A stretch of DNA of 64,000 nucleotides from Haloferax elongans ATCC BAA-1513 (lineage in GTDB: Archaea; Halobacteriota; Halobacteria; Halobacteriales; Haloferacaceae): NCBI RefSeq assembly GCF_000336755.1, contig NZ_AOLK01000022.1:132747-196746 (forward strand). The letters run 5' to 3'. The notes under the pieces were generated by a model that was not told where the DNA came from, did not search any database, and was given only the letters and a program-made list of their open reading frames with translations. Numbering within the stretch: the first letter of the stretch is position 1; each line of letters starts with the position of its first letter. A program made the position numbers and the translations under genes. Of the stretch, positions 1 through 9,037 are shown in pieces.

Positions 1-2
1 CA

Positions 3-1292
3 CGCGAGTTCGACGGCGCGTTGATACCGGGCTACATCGGTCCCGAAGACCCGGCGACGCACCCACCGGGGCTCTTGGCTGACGTTCGCGAGGCAATCGG
101 CGAGTACCGCGTCTACGGCGAAGATGAATTCAACCGGACCACGTCGGACGCAGAGCGCGTGCCAGCCTCGGTCCGTGCCGACGAGTACAAACGCCTGATT
201 CGCTCGCGCGGCGAGGCGTTCGTTTACCTGACAGAGCGGTTCGACCCCGACTTCGGCTTCGTCGAGTTCCAGCGGACCGACACCGCGGTCCACGACTTCC
301 CCGGCGACCTCGACCTCTTGCGAGAGGTCTACCGTGCCACCGACGAACAGGTCGGCCGCGCCGTCGAAGCGTTCGACCCGGATGTCGTGCTCGTCGCCAG
401 CGACCACGGTATCGGGCCCTACGAGGACGTGGAGTTCCGCGTCAACGAGTTCCTCAGCCGAGCGGGCTACGTCGAGACGGTCCGCGACAAGGAAGGAAGC
501 CCATCGTGGATTCCGCTCTGGAAACAAGACCTGAAAGCGCCCGGCGAGTCCGCGTCTGAGTCCGGAAGCGACCCCTCTGTCGTGGACCGGGTACGGGACC
601 GAACACTCACGACCGCGGCGAACACCGTCGAACGGCTCGGTTTGACCAGCGTCGTCAAGCGCCTCGTCCCGCAGCAGGCGCTCAGGGCCGCCGACGTGCC
701 CGCCCGCGTCGATTTCGAGAACTCACGGGCCTACATGCGTACGTCGAACGAACTGGGCATCCGAATCAACCTCGCCGGCCGCGAACCGGCGGGTGTCGTC
801 TCCCCCGACGAGTACGAGTCGCTTCGGCTGGAACTCATCGAGAAACTCTCTACCGTTCGCACCCCGGACGGAGACCCTGTATTCGACGCCGTCGTCCCGC
901 GCGAAGCGGTGTTCGAGGGGCCGTTTATCGAAGCCGCACCAGATATCATGCTCCTCCCGCGCGACTTCGAGACGTTCCCGGAAGCCGAACTTCGTGGCGA
1001 CCTGTTCGGGCCGATGTACGAACCGTGGAATCACAAGCCGTACGGCGTCGTCGCTATCGCGGGCGACGGGTTCGACCCCACTGCATCGCTCGGGACGCCG
1101 CATCTCCTCGACATCGCTCCGACAGTCCTCTCGCTCCTCGGCCTGCCCCGAAGCGACCGGATGGAAGGGACTGTCCTCCCCGGCGTCACGCCCACGGCGG
1201 AAGCAACCTACGAACGCCCCGTCGACCGCGACTCGGCCCGTGACGTCGGCGACGACGTCGAATCGCGGCTGCAAGGACTCGGCTATCTCTGA
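3..1292 (+). CDS. Alkaline phosphatase-superfamily hydrolase (type I phosphodiesterase / nucleotide pyrophosphatase-like), 5'-truncated by the window edge
   Basis: The frame is already open at base 3, upstream of the first TTG at 21, so the true start and the N-terminal part with the family's metal site and Ser/Thr nucleophile lie outside the window. What remains is the C-terminal part: an ASDHGIGPYED segment near nt 397-427 (the Asp-His metal ligands of the superfamily), a HKPYG segment near nt 1032, and HLLDIAPTVLSLLGLP near nt 1099-1146, the usual closing signature. Such enzymes hydrolyse phosphodiester or phosphomonoester bonds; the substrate is unknown. The stop is 2 bases before the next ATG, so the two genes are probably co-transcribed. 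The pairing with a FemAB-like acyltransferase hints at surface polymer or glycan modification, but that is inference. Confidence 0.75.
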   Translation, partial: REFDGALIPGYIGPEDPATHPPGLLADVREAIGEYRVYGEDEFNRTTSDAERVPASVRADEYKRLIRSRGEAFVYLTERFDPDFGFVEFQRTDTAVHDFPGDLDLLREVYRATDEQVGRAVEAFDPDVVLVASDHGIGPYEDVEFRVNEFLSRAGYVETVRDKEGSPSWIPLWKQDLKAPGESASESGSDPSVVDRVRDRTLTTAANTVERLGLTSVVKRLVPQQALRAADVPARVDFENSRAYMRTSNELGIRINLAGREPAGVVSPDEYESLRLELIEKLSTVRTPDGDPVFDAVVPREAVFEGPFIEAAPDIMLLPRDFETFPEAELRGDLFGPMYEPWNHKPYGVVAIAGDGFDPTASLGTPHLLDIAPTVLSLLGLPRSDRMEGTVLPGVTPTAEATYERPVDRDSARDVGDDVESRLQGLGYL

Positions 1293-1294
1293 CC

Positions 1295-2356
1295 ATGTCG
1301 CTCGAATTCGTCGACCTGACGGACGACCCTGAGACGTGGAACCGGTACGTCGACCACGACCACGTCACTGGCGCGACCCCCTTTCACCGCGCCGAGGCGC
1401 TTCGCGTCCTCGAAGCGCACTCGAAGGGGACGCTTCACTGCCTCGTCGGCCTTCACGGCGACGAACCGGTCGGTCTGCTTCCGGTCTTCGAGACGACCCG
1501 CTACGGGCGACCGGCGGTCGTCTCGCCCCCACACATACTGGAGAGCTTTTCGCTCGGTCCCGTACTGAACACGGACAACACCGGAAAGCGACGGCGGCGC
1601 GAACAGACCCTCGACGAGTTCGTCTCCGGGTCGGTCCAGTGGCTCCACGACACGTTCGACCCCGATTTCGTCCACCTCCGCGGGACGACCGACCTCACCG
1701 ACGTGCGGTGCTATCGTTGGGCAGATTTCGACGCGACGCCGGACTACACCTACCACGTCGACCTGACGGCCGACGAGGAGACCATCAAATCGCGGTTCAG
1801 TCGGAACATCCGGCGCAACATCAAGGACCTCGACGACCACCGTCTCACGTTCGAACTGGGCGATCGCGACGATATCGACATGGTGCTCGACCTCGTCCGC
1901 GACCGCCACGAACAACAGGACAAGTCCTACCGCGTCACGCCTGCGTTCGTCCGCGACCTCGCCGACGCACTGCCGGACGGAACAGTCCGAACCCACGTCG
2001 CGGTCGTCGACGGCGAGCCCGAGACGGGTATCATCGCCATCCACGACGGCGACCGAGTGTATCGCTGGCAGGGCGCTGTCGACCCCGGCGTCGGCTTCCC
2101 GGTCGTCAGCCTCCTCGATTGGCACATCATGCAGACCGCAAAAGCCGAGGGAGCGAGCGTCTACGACCTCGGCGGGGCGAACATGAAGCGACTCACCGGG
2201 TTCAAAGCCAAACTCGGTCCCGAACTCGCTGTGTACTACAATCTCCGGTGGCGGAGTACTCCCATGGCGCTCCGACAGATGGCTGCCGCCACCGTTGCAC
2301 CCGCCGTGCCGTTTTCGCTCCCCGGCCCGCTCGGCGGGTTCCTCACGGAGCGGTGA
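1295..2356 (+). CDS. FemAB / BioF2-like GNAT-fold acyltransferase
   Basis: 353 aa, starting 2 bases after the upstream stop. The protein has the double-GNAT layout of the FemAB/BioF2-like group: an N-terminal half with a typical FHRAEALRVL segment, a central basic patch (SRFSRNIRRNIKDL, about residues 166-180) and a C-terminal motif YDLGGANMKRLTGFKAKLG near residues 289-307, which matches the conserved GG...FK..FG ending of the family. Members transfer aminoacyl or acyl groups to sugars or peptides, often in polysaccharide or cell-surface clusters. The partner phosphatase-superfamily gene supports a surface-related role, but the acceptor cannot be read from the sequence. No signal peptide is seen, so it is probably cytoplasmic. 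Confidence 0.72.
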   Translation: MSLEFVDLTDDPETWNRYVDHDHVTGATPFHRAEALRVLEAHSKGTLHCLVGLHGDEPVGLLPVFETTRYGRPAVVSPPHILESFSLGPVLNTDNTGKRRRREQTLDEFVSGSVQWLHDTFDPDFVHLRGTTDLTDVRCYRWADFDATPDYTYHVDLTADEETIKSRFSRNIRRNIKDLDDHRLTFELGDRDDIDMVLDLVRDRHEQQDKSYRVTPAFVRDLADALPDGTVRTHVAVVDGEPETGIIAIHDGDRVYRWQGAVDPGVGFPVVSLLDWHIMQTAKAEGASVYDLGGANMKRLTGFKAKLGPELAVYYNLRWRSTPMALRQMAAATVAPAVPFSLPGPLGGFLTER

Positions 2357-2371
2357 CTTCGCGTCACCGCC

Positions 2372-2416
2372 CTGCCGTCGATTCTACCTCGTCGCCTTGC
2401 CGTCGATTCTACCTCG
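2372..2416. repeat. Short tandem direct repeat (about 20 bp, 25-bp period, two copies)
   Basis: The 19-base sequence TGCCGTCGATTCTACCTCG occurs at 2373-2391 and again at 2398-2416, just after the acyltransferase stop and before the HD gene promoter. It may be a small slippage duplication; no function is visible. Confidence 0.7.
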
Positions 2417-2444
2417 CCGTCCGGCGATTCCCTTGCGCCCGACC

Positions 2445-2451
2445 CTTTTTA
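2445..2451 (+). promoter_or_regulatory. TATA-like box of the HD phosphohydrolase gene
   Basis: CTTTTTA lies about 28 bases before the ATG at 2476, the spacing expected for a leaderless haloarchaeal transcript. Confidence 0.5.
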
Positions 2452-2475
2452 CCCGATGACGGTCGAATCCTCACC

Positions 2476-3699
2476 ATGACGACCATCAAGGACAGCGTCC
2501 ACGACCACATCGAGGTCACGGGCGTCGCCGAAGCCCTTCTCGACACGCCGGAGATGCAGCGTCTCCGCCGTATCAAGCAGTTGGGGACGGTCCAACTGGT
2601 CTACCCCTCCGCGAATCACACGCGATTCGAACACAGCCTCGGCGTCTATCACCTCGCCTCGCGCGCCCTCTCGCATCTCGGCATCGAAGGCGATGCTGCC
2701 GCCCACGTCGAGGCCGCTGCACTCCTCCACGACGTCGGTCACGGTCCCTACAGCCACAACGTCGAGGAAGTGACTCACCGCCACACCGGCAAGTACCACG
2801 ACGACGTCGAGGAACTCGTCACGCGCGGGACCGTCGGGTCGGTCCTCGACGACCACGGACTCGACCCCAAACGAGTCGCACGACTCGTCTCCGGGGACGC
2901 GAAGTTCGGCCAACTGGTCTCGGGGGAACTCGACGTGGACCGCATGGACTACCTCGTCCGCGACGCCCACCACACGGGCGTCCCCTACGGCACCATCGAC
3001 CACGAGCGCCTGATTCGGGAACTCACCTTCGTCGACGGCGAACTCGTCCTCGCCGAGGGGAACGTCCAGACCGCCGAATCACTCCTCCTCGCTCGCGCCC
3101 TGATGAACCCGACCGTCTACGCCCACCACGTCGCCCGCATCTCGAAGGCGATGTTGCGCCGAGCGTCAGAGCAACTGCTCTCAGAACCCGACATCGACGC
3201 CCACGAACTCCGGCGGATGGACGACTACGACCTCTTGGTCGGTCTCCGACTCAACCCCTCGACCGCCGACTTCGCCGACCGATTGGCAACCCGAGACCTG
3301 TACAAACGGGCCGTCTGGGCCGAACTCTCCGACGTTCCCGGGTCGCTTCTCGACGCCGACCACGAGACTATCGTCGGCTTCGAACGCGATATCGCCGACA
3401 CTGCGGGCGTGCCTGCCGAGTCGGTCATCGTCGATATCCCGTCTCGGCCGTCGATGACAGAATCGTCCTCGCGGGTGATGGTCAACGGCGAGATTCGGCA
3501 GTTAGAACGCGAATCACCGCTCGTTCAGGCGCTTCGAACCGCCCAAGAACAGCAGTGGCGACTCGGCGTGTACGCCCCAGAGGGCGTGACCGAAACGGTG
3601 GGCCGCGCCGCCGCCGACGTTCTCGGGTTGGATGTGAGTGGGGCGCTCGTCAACGAGGTCCGAGGCGGTCTGAATACGACGCTCGACGAGTTCGAGTGA
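2476..3699 (+). CDS. HD-domain phosphohydrolase (dNTPase/SAMHD1-like superfamily)
   Basis: 407 aa from ATG 2476; the open frame continues far upstream through the previous gene, but the TATA box at 2445 and the typical MTTIKDSVHDHI opening fix this start. The HD metal-binding signature is complete: His in NHTRFEHSLGV (about residues 49-59), the HD pair in LLHDVGHGPYSHN (about 85-97), and a distal Asp in DVDRMDYLVRDAHHTG (about 152-167). This matches the YdhJ/SAMHD1-like branch, whose members hydrolyse dNTPs or other phosphoesters. The substrate is not known. The C-terminal 200 residues carry the usual helical region of the family. Same strand as its neighbours but with its own promoter. Confidence 0.85.
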   Translation: MTTIKDSVHDHIEVTGVAEALLDTPEMQRLRRIKQLGTVQLVYPSANHTRFEHSLGVYHLASRALSHLGIEGDAAAHVEAAALLHDVGHGPYSHNVEEVTHRHTGKYHDDVEELVTRGTVGSVLDDHGLDPKRVARLVSGDAKFGQLVSGELDVDRMDYLVRDAHHTGVPYGTIDHERLIRELTFVDGELVLAEGNVQTAESLLLARALMNPTVYAHHVARISKAMLRRASEQLLSEPDIDAHELRRMDDYDLLVGLRLNPSTADFADRLATRDLYKRAVWAELSDVPGSLLDADHETIVGFERDIADTAGVPAESVIVDIPSRPSMTESSSRVMVNGEIRQLERESPLVQALRTAQEQQWRLGVYAPEGVTETVGRAAADVLGLDVSGALVNEVRGGLNTTLDEFE

Positions 3700-3781
3700 G
3701 GGTGTCGCCGCCGACGGGCGGGCGGCCGCGTTCCACCTCGATGCGGGAGGTTCAAGCGGCGCGACGACCGAGTCGTGAGCG

Positions 3782-4795
3782 ATGCAACTCGAGGGGACCG
3801 TACTTCGTGGCCGGGCGTTCGAACCGGTCGAAGGCAGGGTCGTCGTCGAAGACGGAACGATAACCGCCGTCGAGGAGACGACCACCGATTCGACCGATAT
3901 CATCCTTCCTGCGTTCGTCAACGCGCACACCCATCTCGGCGACTCCATCGCGAAGGAGGCCGGTGGCGGGCTCTCGCTCGACGAACTGGTCGCACCACCG
4001 GACGGGCTGAAACACCGTCTCCTCCGGGCGGCGAGCACCGACGAGAAGGCGGCCGCGATGGCTCGCTCGCTCCGAATGATGGAACACGGCGGGACAGCGG
4101 CGTGTCTCGAATTCCGCGAAGGTGGCGTCGAAGGTGTCGACGTCATTCGCCAGGCGCTCGACGGCCGCGACATCGAAGCAGTCGTCCTCGGCCGCGAGAC
4201 GGCGGATGCGATGCGAGAAGCAGACGGATTCGGTGCGTCAGGGGCACGAGACGCGGAGTTCGGGGAACTCAGAGCCGAAACCGCAGACGCCAGAAAACTG
4301 TTCGGCATTCACGCGGGCGAGCGCGACTCACACGACATCACGCCCGCGTTGGACCTCGACCCCGACTTCCTCGTCCACATGGTCTACCCCGAACCCGAGC
4401 ACCTCCAGCGAGTCGAAGACGACGAGATTCCAATCGCCGTCTGTCCGCGGTCGAACCTCGTCACGGGCGTCGGCGTCCCGCCGATTCGCGACCTCGTCGA
4501 GCGAACGACAGTCGCACTCGGCACGGACAACGTCATGTTGAACAGTCCCTCGATGTTCCGCGAGATGGAGTTCACGTCGAAACTGGCCGACGTGCCCGCA
4601 GTCGAGATTCTTCGCATGGCGACCATCAACGGTGCGGACATCGCCGACCTGAACTACGGTCTCGTCGAGGAGGGACGCGACGCGAAACTCCTCGTCCTCG
4701 ACGGCGACTCGGACAACTTAGCCGGCGTGCAGGACGTGGTTCGCGCCGTCGTCCGCCGCGCCGGAATGGCGGACGTAAAAGACGTGTATCTCTGA
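3782..4795 (+). CDS. Amidohydrolase-family protein (nucleoside/cytosine deaminase-like)
   Basis: 337 aa. It shows the layout of the metal-dependent amidohydrolase superfamily: a short N-terminal beta-sandwich strand region, the metal motif NAHTHLGD at about residues 46-53, a third His in GIHAGE near residue 176, another His in LVHMVYPEP near residue 201, and the catalytic Asp in LGTDNVMLN near residue 247. These positions resemble the ATZ/TRZ and cytosine-deaminase group. The substrate is unresolved. The gene starts 82 bases after the HD gene, and the pair could share a theme of nucleotide clean-up, which is inference. Confidence 0.8.
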   Translation: MQLEGTVLRGRAFEPVEGRVVVEDGTITAVEETTTDSTDIILPAFVNAHTHLGDSIAKEAGGGLSLDELVAPPDGLKHRLLRAASTDEKAAAMARSLRMMEHGGTAACLEFREGGVEGVDVIRQALDGRDIEAVVLGRETADAMREADGFGASGARDAEFGELRAETADARKLFGIHAGERDSHDITPALDLDPDFLVHMVYPEPEHLQRVEDDEIPIAVCPRSNLVTGVGVPPIRDLVERTTVALGTDNVMLNSPSMFREMEFTSKLADVPAVEILRMATINGADIADLNYGLVEEGRDAKLLVLDGDSDNLAGVQDVVRAVVRRAGMADVKDVYL

Positions 4796-4811
4796 GCGTC
4801 CGACGGACACG

Positions 4812-5246
4812 TTAGGGTGACTCGTCGTCTGCGGCGAGTTCCTCCGTCGCGGCGGCGTCGTTACCGCCGCGCTTGTGCGAGCGAATCGCGGACAGGAGGA
4901 CCAGGCCGCCGAGCGACCGGGCGACCGTGATAAATCGGCTGTTCCACTCGACAGTTCCCGACGACTGGTAGCCGAGCCAGCCACCGACTCCGAGATACTG
5001 CTTCGGTGCGGCAAGTGCGACAGCCCCGGCAGCACCGACGAAGTCGAGCAGTCGTTGGTACGTCTTGCCCCCGAGGAGGCTAGCGGCGAGGATGACGACA
5101 CCCTCGACTCGGACAGCGGGGCCGACCCACGACCGGCGCGTACACTCGTCTCGGTTCTCGATGGCGAGCGATTCGTACACTGCGAGCGTTTGCTTGGGAA
5201 ACACTGCGAGGACGGCTCCGAGGATAGCGAACGCGATTCGTGACAT
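4812..5246 (-). CDS. Conserved haloarchaeal membrane protein, unknown function
   Basis: 144 aa, ATG at 5246. The N-terminus (AFAILGAVLAVFP) is a membrane segment, followed by two further weakly hydrophobic segments (VVILAASLLGG; AAGAVALAAP) and another near residues 108-120 (SLGGLVLLSAI); the last 20 residues are acidic. No catalytic motif is recognised. It is convergent with the amidohydrolase gene (16-base gap) and divergent from the downstream UspA gene. Function unknown. Confidence 0.6.
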   Translation of the reverse strand: MSRIAFAILGAVLAVFPKQTLAVYESLAIENRDECTRRSWVGPAVRVEGVVILAASLLGGKTYQRLLDFVGAAGAVALAAPKQYLGVGGWLGYQSSGTVEWNSRFITVARSLGGLVLLSAIRSHKRGGNDAAATEELAADDESP

Positions 5247-5465
5247 ATGTGAACAAACGAGACCAGGGCCAATTAGTTGGGAGGTGATTCCAGTCCCATG
5301 AGAACGCTGCGGGGAGCGATGACGAGTTCGGCCGTTATTGTATCTCTATTTGACATTCACCGCAATGGAGCCGACGCCACAGCACCCATACATATTCTCG
5401 CAGTACTCCTCCCGTAGCAAAGTGTTATTACCGAACTCGATAATATGTTACCACGTGTCATAGAA

Positions 5466-5999
5466 ATGTACGACCGAATCATCGTCCCAATCGACGGCTC
5501 AGACGGCTCAGACCGCGTCGCAGCCCACGCCGCCGCTCTCGCATCAGTACACGGTGCAGAACTCCACGGGGTGTACGTGGTGAACGCCGGGAGCTTTGCA
5601 GGGTTGCCGATGGAGTCCTCGTGGGAGGGACTCGACGACCTGTTGCGAGAAGACGCCGAGGCAGCGGTCGAACTCGTCGAGCGCGCTGCGAGAGCGCGGG
5701 ACATCCCGGTCGAGACGCACATCCTCGAAGGGACGCCGAGTCGCGAAATCGTCGAGTTCGCCGAGCGCGGCGAGTGCGACCTTATCGTGATGGGAACGCA
5801 CGGTCGCGGCGGTATCGACCGCCTGCTTCTCGGGTCGGTCGCGGAGAAAGTCGTCCGCGCGTCGAGCGTCCCCGTGTTGACTGTCAGAATCGAGGGCGGA
5901 CAGGAGTCTGACCCACTGGTGGATGTCACGCCTGCTGAATCAGAGGCGGGCGCATCGGCCGATTCGGGCACCGACACCGCGGCAACCGCCGACGAGTAA
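5466..5999 (+). CDS. Universal stress protein, UspA family
   Basis: 177 aa from ATG 5466. An in-frame ATG at 5445 exists, but MYDRIIVPIDGS is the canonical UspA opening and a GTTATTA box lies about 30 bases upstream. The ATP-binding signature G-2x-G-9x-G-S is visible as GTHGRGGIDRLLLGS near residues 109-123. The protein carries a Usp domain of about 140 residues plus a low-complexity acidic tail (Ala/Ser/Asp/Thr-rich), common in haloarchaeal Usp proteins. Usp proteins bind ATP and respond to stress or growth arrest; the specific role is unknown. Convergent with birA, leaving one base between the two stop codons. Confidence 0.9.
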   Translation: MYDRIIVPIDGSDGSDRVAAHAAALASVHGAELHGVYVVNAGSFAGLPMESSWEGLDDLLREDAEAAVELVERAARARDIPVETHILEGTPSREIVEFAERGECDLIVMGTHGRGGIDRLLLGSVAEKVVRASSVPVLTVRIEGGQESDPLVDVTPAESEAGASADSGTDTAATADE

Positions 6000-6000
6000 C

Positions 6001-6972
6001 CTACGTTTCTGCCACTGGACGAAGGTGTTCGCAGTCGCCGGCGTGGACTCGCGTTTCGCCGTCGTCAGTTCGGACGACCAGCGTCCCGGGGTGTTCGATG
6101 TCGATAGCTTCGCCTTCGACGACGCCATTCGCCGTGTGGACGCGCACCCGTCGCCCGAGCGTGTCTGCTCGCTCGCGCCACGCCGGAAGCACACTGTCGA
6201 GGTCAGCGCGGAGTTCGTCGAAGCGTTCGAGCACTCGCTGGACGAAGATACGGCGCTCGACCGGGCCAGCCTCTGCGGAGACGCTGGTCGCTTCCTCGGG
6301 GAGTTCTTCGGGGTCGATGTTGACGTTGATGCCCGGTCCGATGACTAACCACGAGACGCGGTCGGCCTCGCCTTCCATCTCGGTCAGGATGCCGCAGAGT
6401 TTTCGGTAGCCACGGCCGGACGCTTGTTCGCCTGAGTCAGATAAGTCACTGCTCACAATCACGTCGTTCGGCCATTTGATACTCGCATCCACGCCCGCTT
6501 CACGCGCCGCATCACAGACGGCAACGGCCATCGCCAAGGTGTACAGCGGGGCGAACGCGGGCGGTTCGTCGGGGCGAATGAGCACACTCATCCAGACGCC
6601 GCCGTCGGGGGCGGTCCACGCGCGCTCTTTTCGGCCCTTGCTGGCTGACTGCTCGCGGGCGACGACCACGACGTCGCTTTCGCCCTCGGTGGCGAGTTCG
6701 CGGGCGGTGTCGTTCGTCGACCCGAGGACGTTATGAAACGCCACATCGTAATCGGCTTCCAGACCGTATTCGATTGCCGGACCGCCGTACTCCGGAACTT
6801 CAGTGACGACGTAGCCGTCGCTTTCGCTCTCCACGACGAATCCCTCGTCGCGGAGCGACTCGACGTGTTTCCAGACGGCGGCGCGGGAGATGTCGAGACG
6901 GTCGGCGAGTTCGGGACCAGAGACGGGTCCGTTGGCGAGGGCGGACAAGAGGGCGCGTCGCGTGTCGCTCAT
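6001..6972 (-). CDS. birA: Biotin-[acetyl-CoA-carboxylase] ligase / biotin operon regulator
   Basis: 323 aa. An N-terminal winged helix-turn-helix (about residues 5-60, LADRLDISRAAVWKHVESL) is fused to a biotin protein ligase domain with GSTNDTA (about 86-92), the biotinyl-AMP loop SASKGRKERAW (about 111-121), KWPNDV (about 167-172), and a C-terminal SH3-like domain. It activates biotin with ATP and transfers it to the lysine of biotin carriers. It lies 66 bases downstream of pccA on the same strand, and the PccA C-terminal domain is its obvious target. The fused HTH makes it a candidate biotin-responsive repressor as well, although no operator was identified. Confidence 0.93.
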   Translation of the reverse strand: MSDTRRALLSALANGPVSGPELADRLDISRAAVWKHVESLRDEGFVVESESDGYVVTEVPEYGGPAIEYGLEADYDVAFHNVLGSTNDTARELATEGESDVVVVAREQSASKGRKERAWTAPDGGVWMSVLIRPDEPPAFAPLYTLAMAVAVCDAAREAGVDASIKWPNDVIVSSDLSDSGEQASGRGYRKLCGILTEMEGEADRVSWLVIGPGINVNIDPEELPEEATSVSAEAGPVERRIFVQRVLERFDELRADLDSVLPAWRERADTLGRRVRVHTANGVVEGEAIDIEHPGTLVVRTDDGETRVHAGDCEHLRPVAET

Positions 6973-7038
6973 GCAGGCGGCTACGACGGCGCGAAGAAAG
7001 AGGTTCGTGGTTCCTGTCTGGGACTCGCGGTGAGTCGT

Positions 7039-8841
7039 CTATTCGAGGACGAGAAGCACGTCGCCCATGTCGACGCTGTCGCCCTCGCCGATGAGGACCT
7101 GCGAGACGGTGCCACCGCGCTCGGCGACCACGTCGTTTTCCATCTTCATCGCTTCGAGGACACAGACGGTGTCTCCGGGTTCGACCTCGTCGCCTTCGTC
7201 GACGTCGACAGAGAGAATCGTCCCCTGCATCTCGGCGGTGATGGACTCGCCGTCACCCTCGATAATCTGCTGTTGGTCGCCACCGCTGTCCTCGCGGCGC
7301 TTGCGCGGGCCGGACGATTTCGAGGCGCTGCCACCGCTGACGTCGCCCAGCGGGATGGCGGGCGCGCCGCGCTCTTCGAGGCTGACCTCGAAGCGCTTGC
7401 CGTTGACCTCGACGGTGAACGTGCGCTCGGTTACGTCTTCGTCGCTGTCGTCGTTGGAGACGGCGTCGGGAGCCCAGCGTTCGACTGCCGCTTCGATACG
7501 GTCGGGGTCGAGGACGTTGTCGAGGTACTTCGTGGTGTGGCGGCCCTCGCGGAACGTCTCGTCGGTGAGCATCAGCCGGTGGAACGGGATAACCGTTCGA
7601 AGACCTTCGATTTCGAACTCGGCGAGCGCGCGCTCGGCGCGGGCGAGGACTTCCTCGCGGGTCGAGGCGGTGACGATGAGTTTCGCAATCATCGAGTCGT
7701 AGTCGCCGCCGATTTCGTCGCCCTGTCGGACAGCGTCGTCCATGCGGACGCCGATGCCGCCCGGTGGGTCGTAGGTCGTGAGTTCGCCGGTCGCGGGCGC
7801 GAAGTCCTTCTCGGGAGCCTCCGCGTTGATACGGAACTCCATGGAGTGGCCTTCGATTTCCACGTCGTCCTGCGAGAAGTCGAGTTCCTCGCCGGCGGCG
7901 ACGCGAATCTGCCACTTCACCACGTCGAGGCCCGTCACTTCCTCGGTGACGGTGTGTTCGACCTGAATCCGCGTGTTGACCTCCATGAAGTAGAACTCGC
8001 CGTCCTCGACGAGGAACTCGACCGTCCCGGCGTTGGTGTAGCCCGCTTCGCGGACCCCGCGACGTGCGGCTTCACCGATGCGCTCGCGCAGGTCGTCTGA
8101 GAGTGCTGGTGACGGTGCCTCCTCGATGACCTTCTGGTGGCGGCGCTGAAGCGAACAGTCGCGCTCGCCGAGGTGACGGACGTTGCCGTGTTCGTCGGCG
8201 AGAATCTGCACCTCGATGTGGCGCGGCGCTTCGAGATACTTCTCGACGTAGACGGAGGCGTTGTCGAAGTACGCCTCACCCTCGCGCTGTGCCGTCTCGA
8301 ATTGGTCGTCGACTTCTTCTTCGGTGCGGACGACCTTCAGGCCGCGACCGCCACCGCCACCTTCGGCCTTGATGGCGACCGGGTAGCCATAGTCCTCGGC
8401 GACAGCCTTGACGTCTTCGGCGGATTCAGCGGGTTCGGTCGTTCCGGGGACGACGGGCACGTCGGCGTCCTGCATGAGCGAGCGCGCCTTCGTCTTCTCA
8501 CCGAGTCGCTCCATCGCGTCGGCCGACGGGCCAATCCACTTGAACTCGGATTCTTCGACCTTGCTGGCGAACTCCGCGTTCTCCGCGAGGAACCCGTATC
8601 CGGGGTGGATAGCGTCGGCGTCGGCCTTCCGGGCGGCCTCGATAACGGACTCGTGGTCCAGATACGAATCTGCCGCGCGGGCAGGCCCGATGTTGTACGC
8701 TTCGTCCGCGTAGCGCACGTGACCACCGTGCTTGTCGGCCTCGCTGTAGACCGCGACGGTTCGGACACCCAGCTCTTCGCAGGCACGCATAACGCGTACT
8801 GCGATTTCACCTCGGTTGGCGACGAGAACCTTGCTGAACAT
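7039..8841 (-). CDS. pccA: Acyl-CoA (acetyl/propionyl-CoA) carboxylase alpha subunit: biotin carboxylase fused to biotin carrier domain
   Basis: 600 aa from ATG 8841; the frame opens earlier, but [20 protein letters not shown] is the universal biotin carboxylase start. Domains in order: biotin carboxylase N-terminal domain (about 1-110), ATP-grasp (about 115-315, with glycine loop [10 protein letters not shown] near 160), biotin carboxylase C-terminal domain (about 330-440), a linker with [12 protein letters not shown], and a biotinyl carrier domain ending the protein with the acceptor lysine in EAMKMEND near residue 567. It carboxylates biotin with bicarbonate and ATP. The carboxyltransferase (beta) subunit is not in this window. 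In haloarchaea such a subunit serves the propionyl-CoA carboxylase used in propionate and PHBV metabolism; acetyl-CoA carboxylation is the alternative. birA follows in the same orientation. Confidence 0.92.
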   Translation of the reverse strand: MFSKVLVANRGEIAVRVMRACEELGVRTVAVYSEADKHGGHVRYADEAYNIGPARAADSYLDHESVIEAARKADADAIHPGYGFLAENAEFASKVEESEFKWIGPSADAMERLGEKTKARSLMQDADVPVVPGTTEPAESAEDVKAVAEDYGYPVAIKAEGGGGGRGLKVVRTEEEVDDQFETAQREGEAYFDNASVYVEKYLEAPRHIEVQILADEHGNVRHLGERDCSLQRRHQKVIEEAPSPALSDDLRERIGEAARRGVREAGYTNAGTVEFLVEDGEFYFMEVNTRIQVEHTVTEEVTGLDVVKWQIRVAAGEELDFSQDDVEIEGHSMEFRINAEAPEKDFAPATGELTTYDPPGGIGVRMDDAVRQGDEIGGDYDSMIAKLIVTASTREEVLARAERALAEFEIEGLRTVIPFHRLMLTDETFREGRHTTKYLDNVLDPDRIEAAVERWAPDAVSNDDSDEDVTERTFTVEVNGKRFEVSLEERGAPAIPLGDVSGGSASKSSGPRKRREDSGGDQQQIIEGDGESITAEMQGTILSVDVDEGDEVEPGDTVCVLEAMKMENDVVAERGGTVSQVLIGEGDSVDMGDVLLVLE

Positions 8842-9037
8842 TTGCGGTAATCTTTCAGGGAACCACACGTTATTCTATCGGTTTCTCCAACGCACGTCGG
8901 TTCGTTCTTCGACAGACGACGATTTACCTGTTCGACCGTGAAGGAAACGCCCGAGAACGTGACGTACAAGCGGAATACCGCGAAAATCGGCCCAAATCCA
9001 AACGACCTTATGCGTGTGACACACTACGACACGGGTA

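Noticed and set aside
1336..2475. Long open frame in the second reading frame through the acyltransferase gene, joined to the HD gene
   Set aside because: It is Arg/Pro/Thr-rich shadow coding caused by high GC content; the HD gene begins at ATG 2476 with its own promoter.
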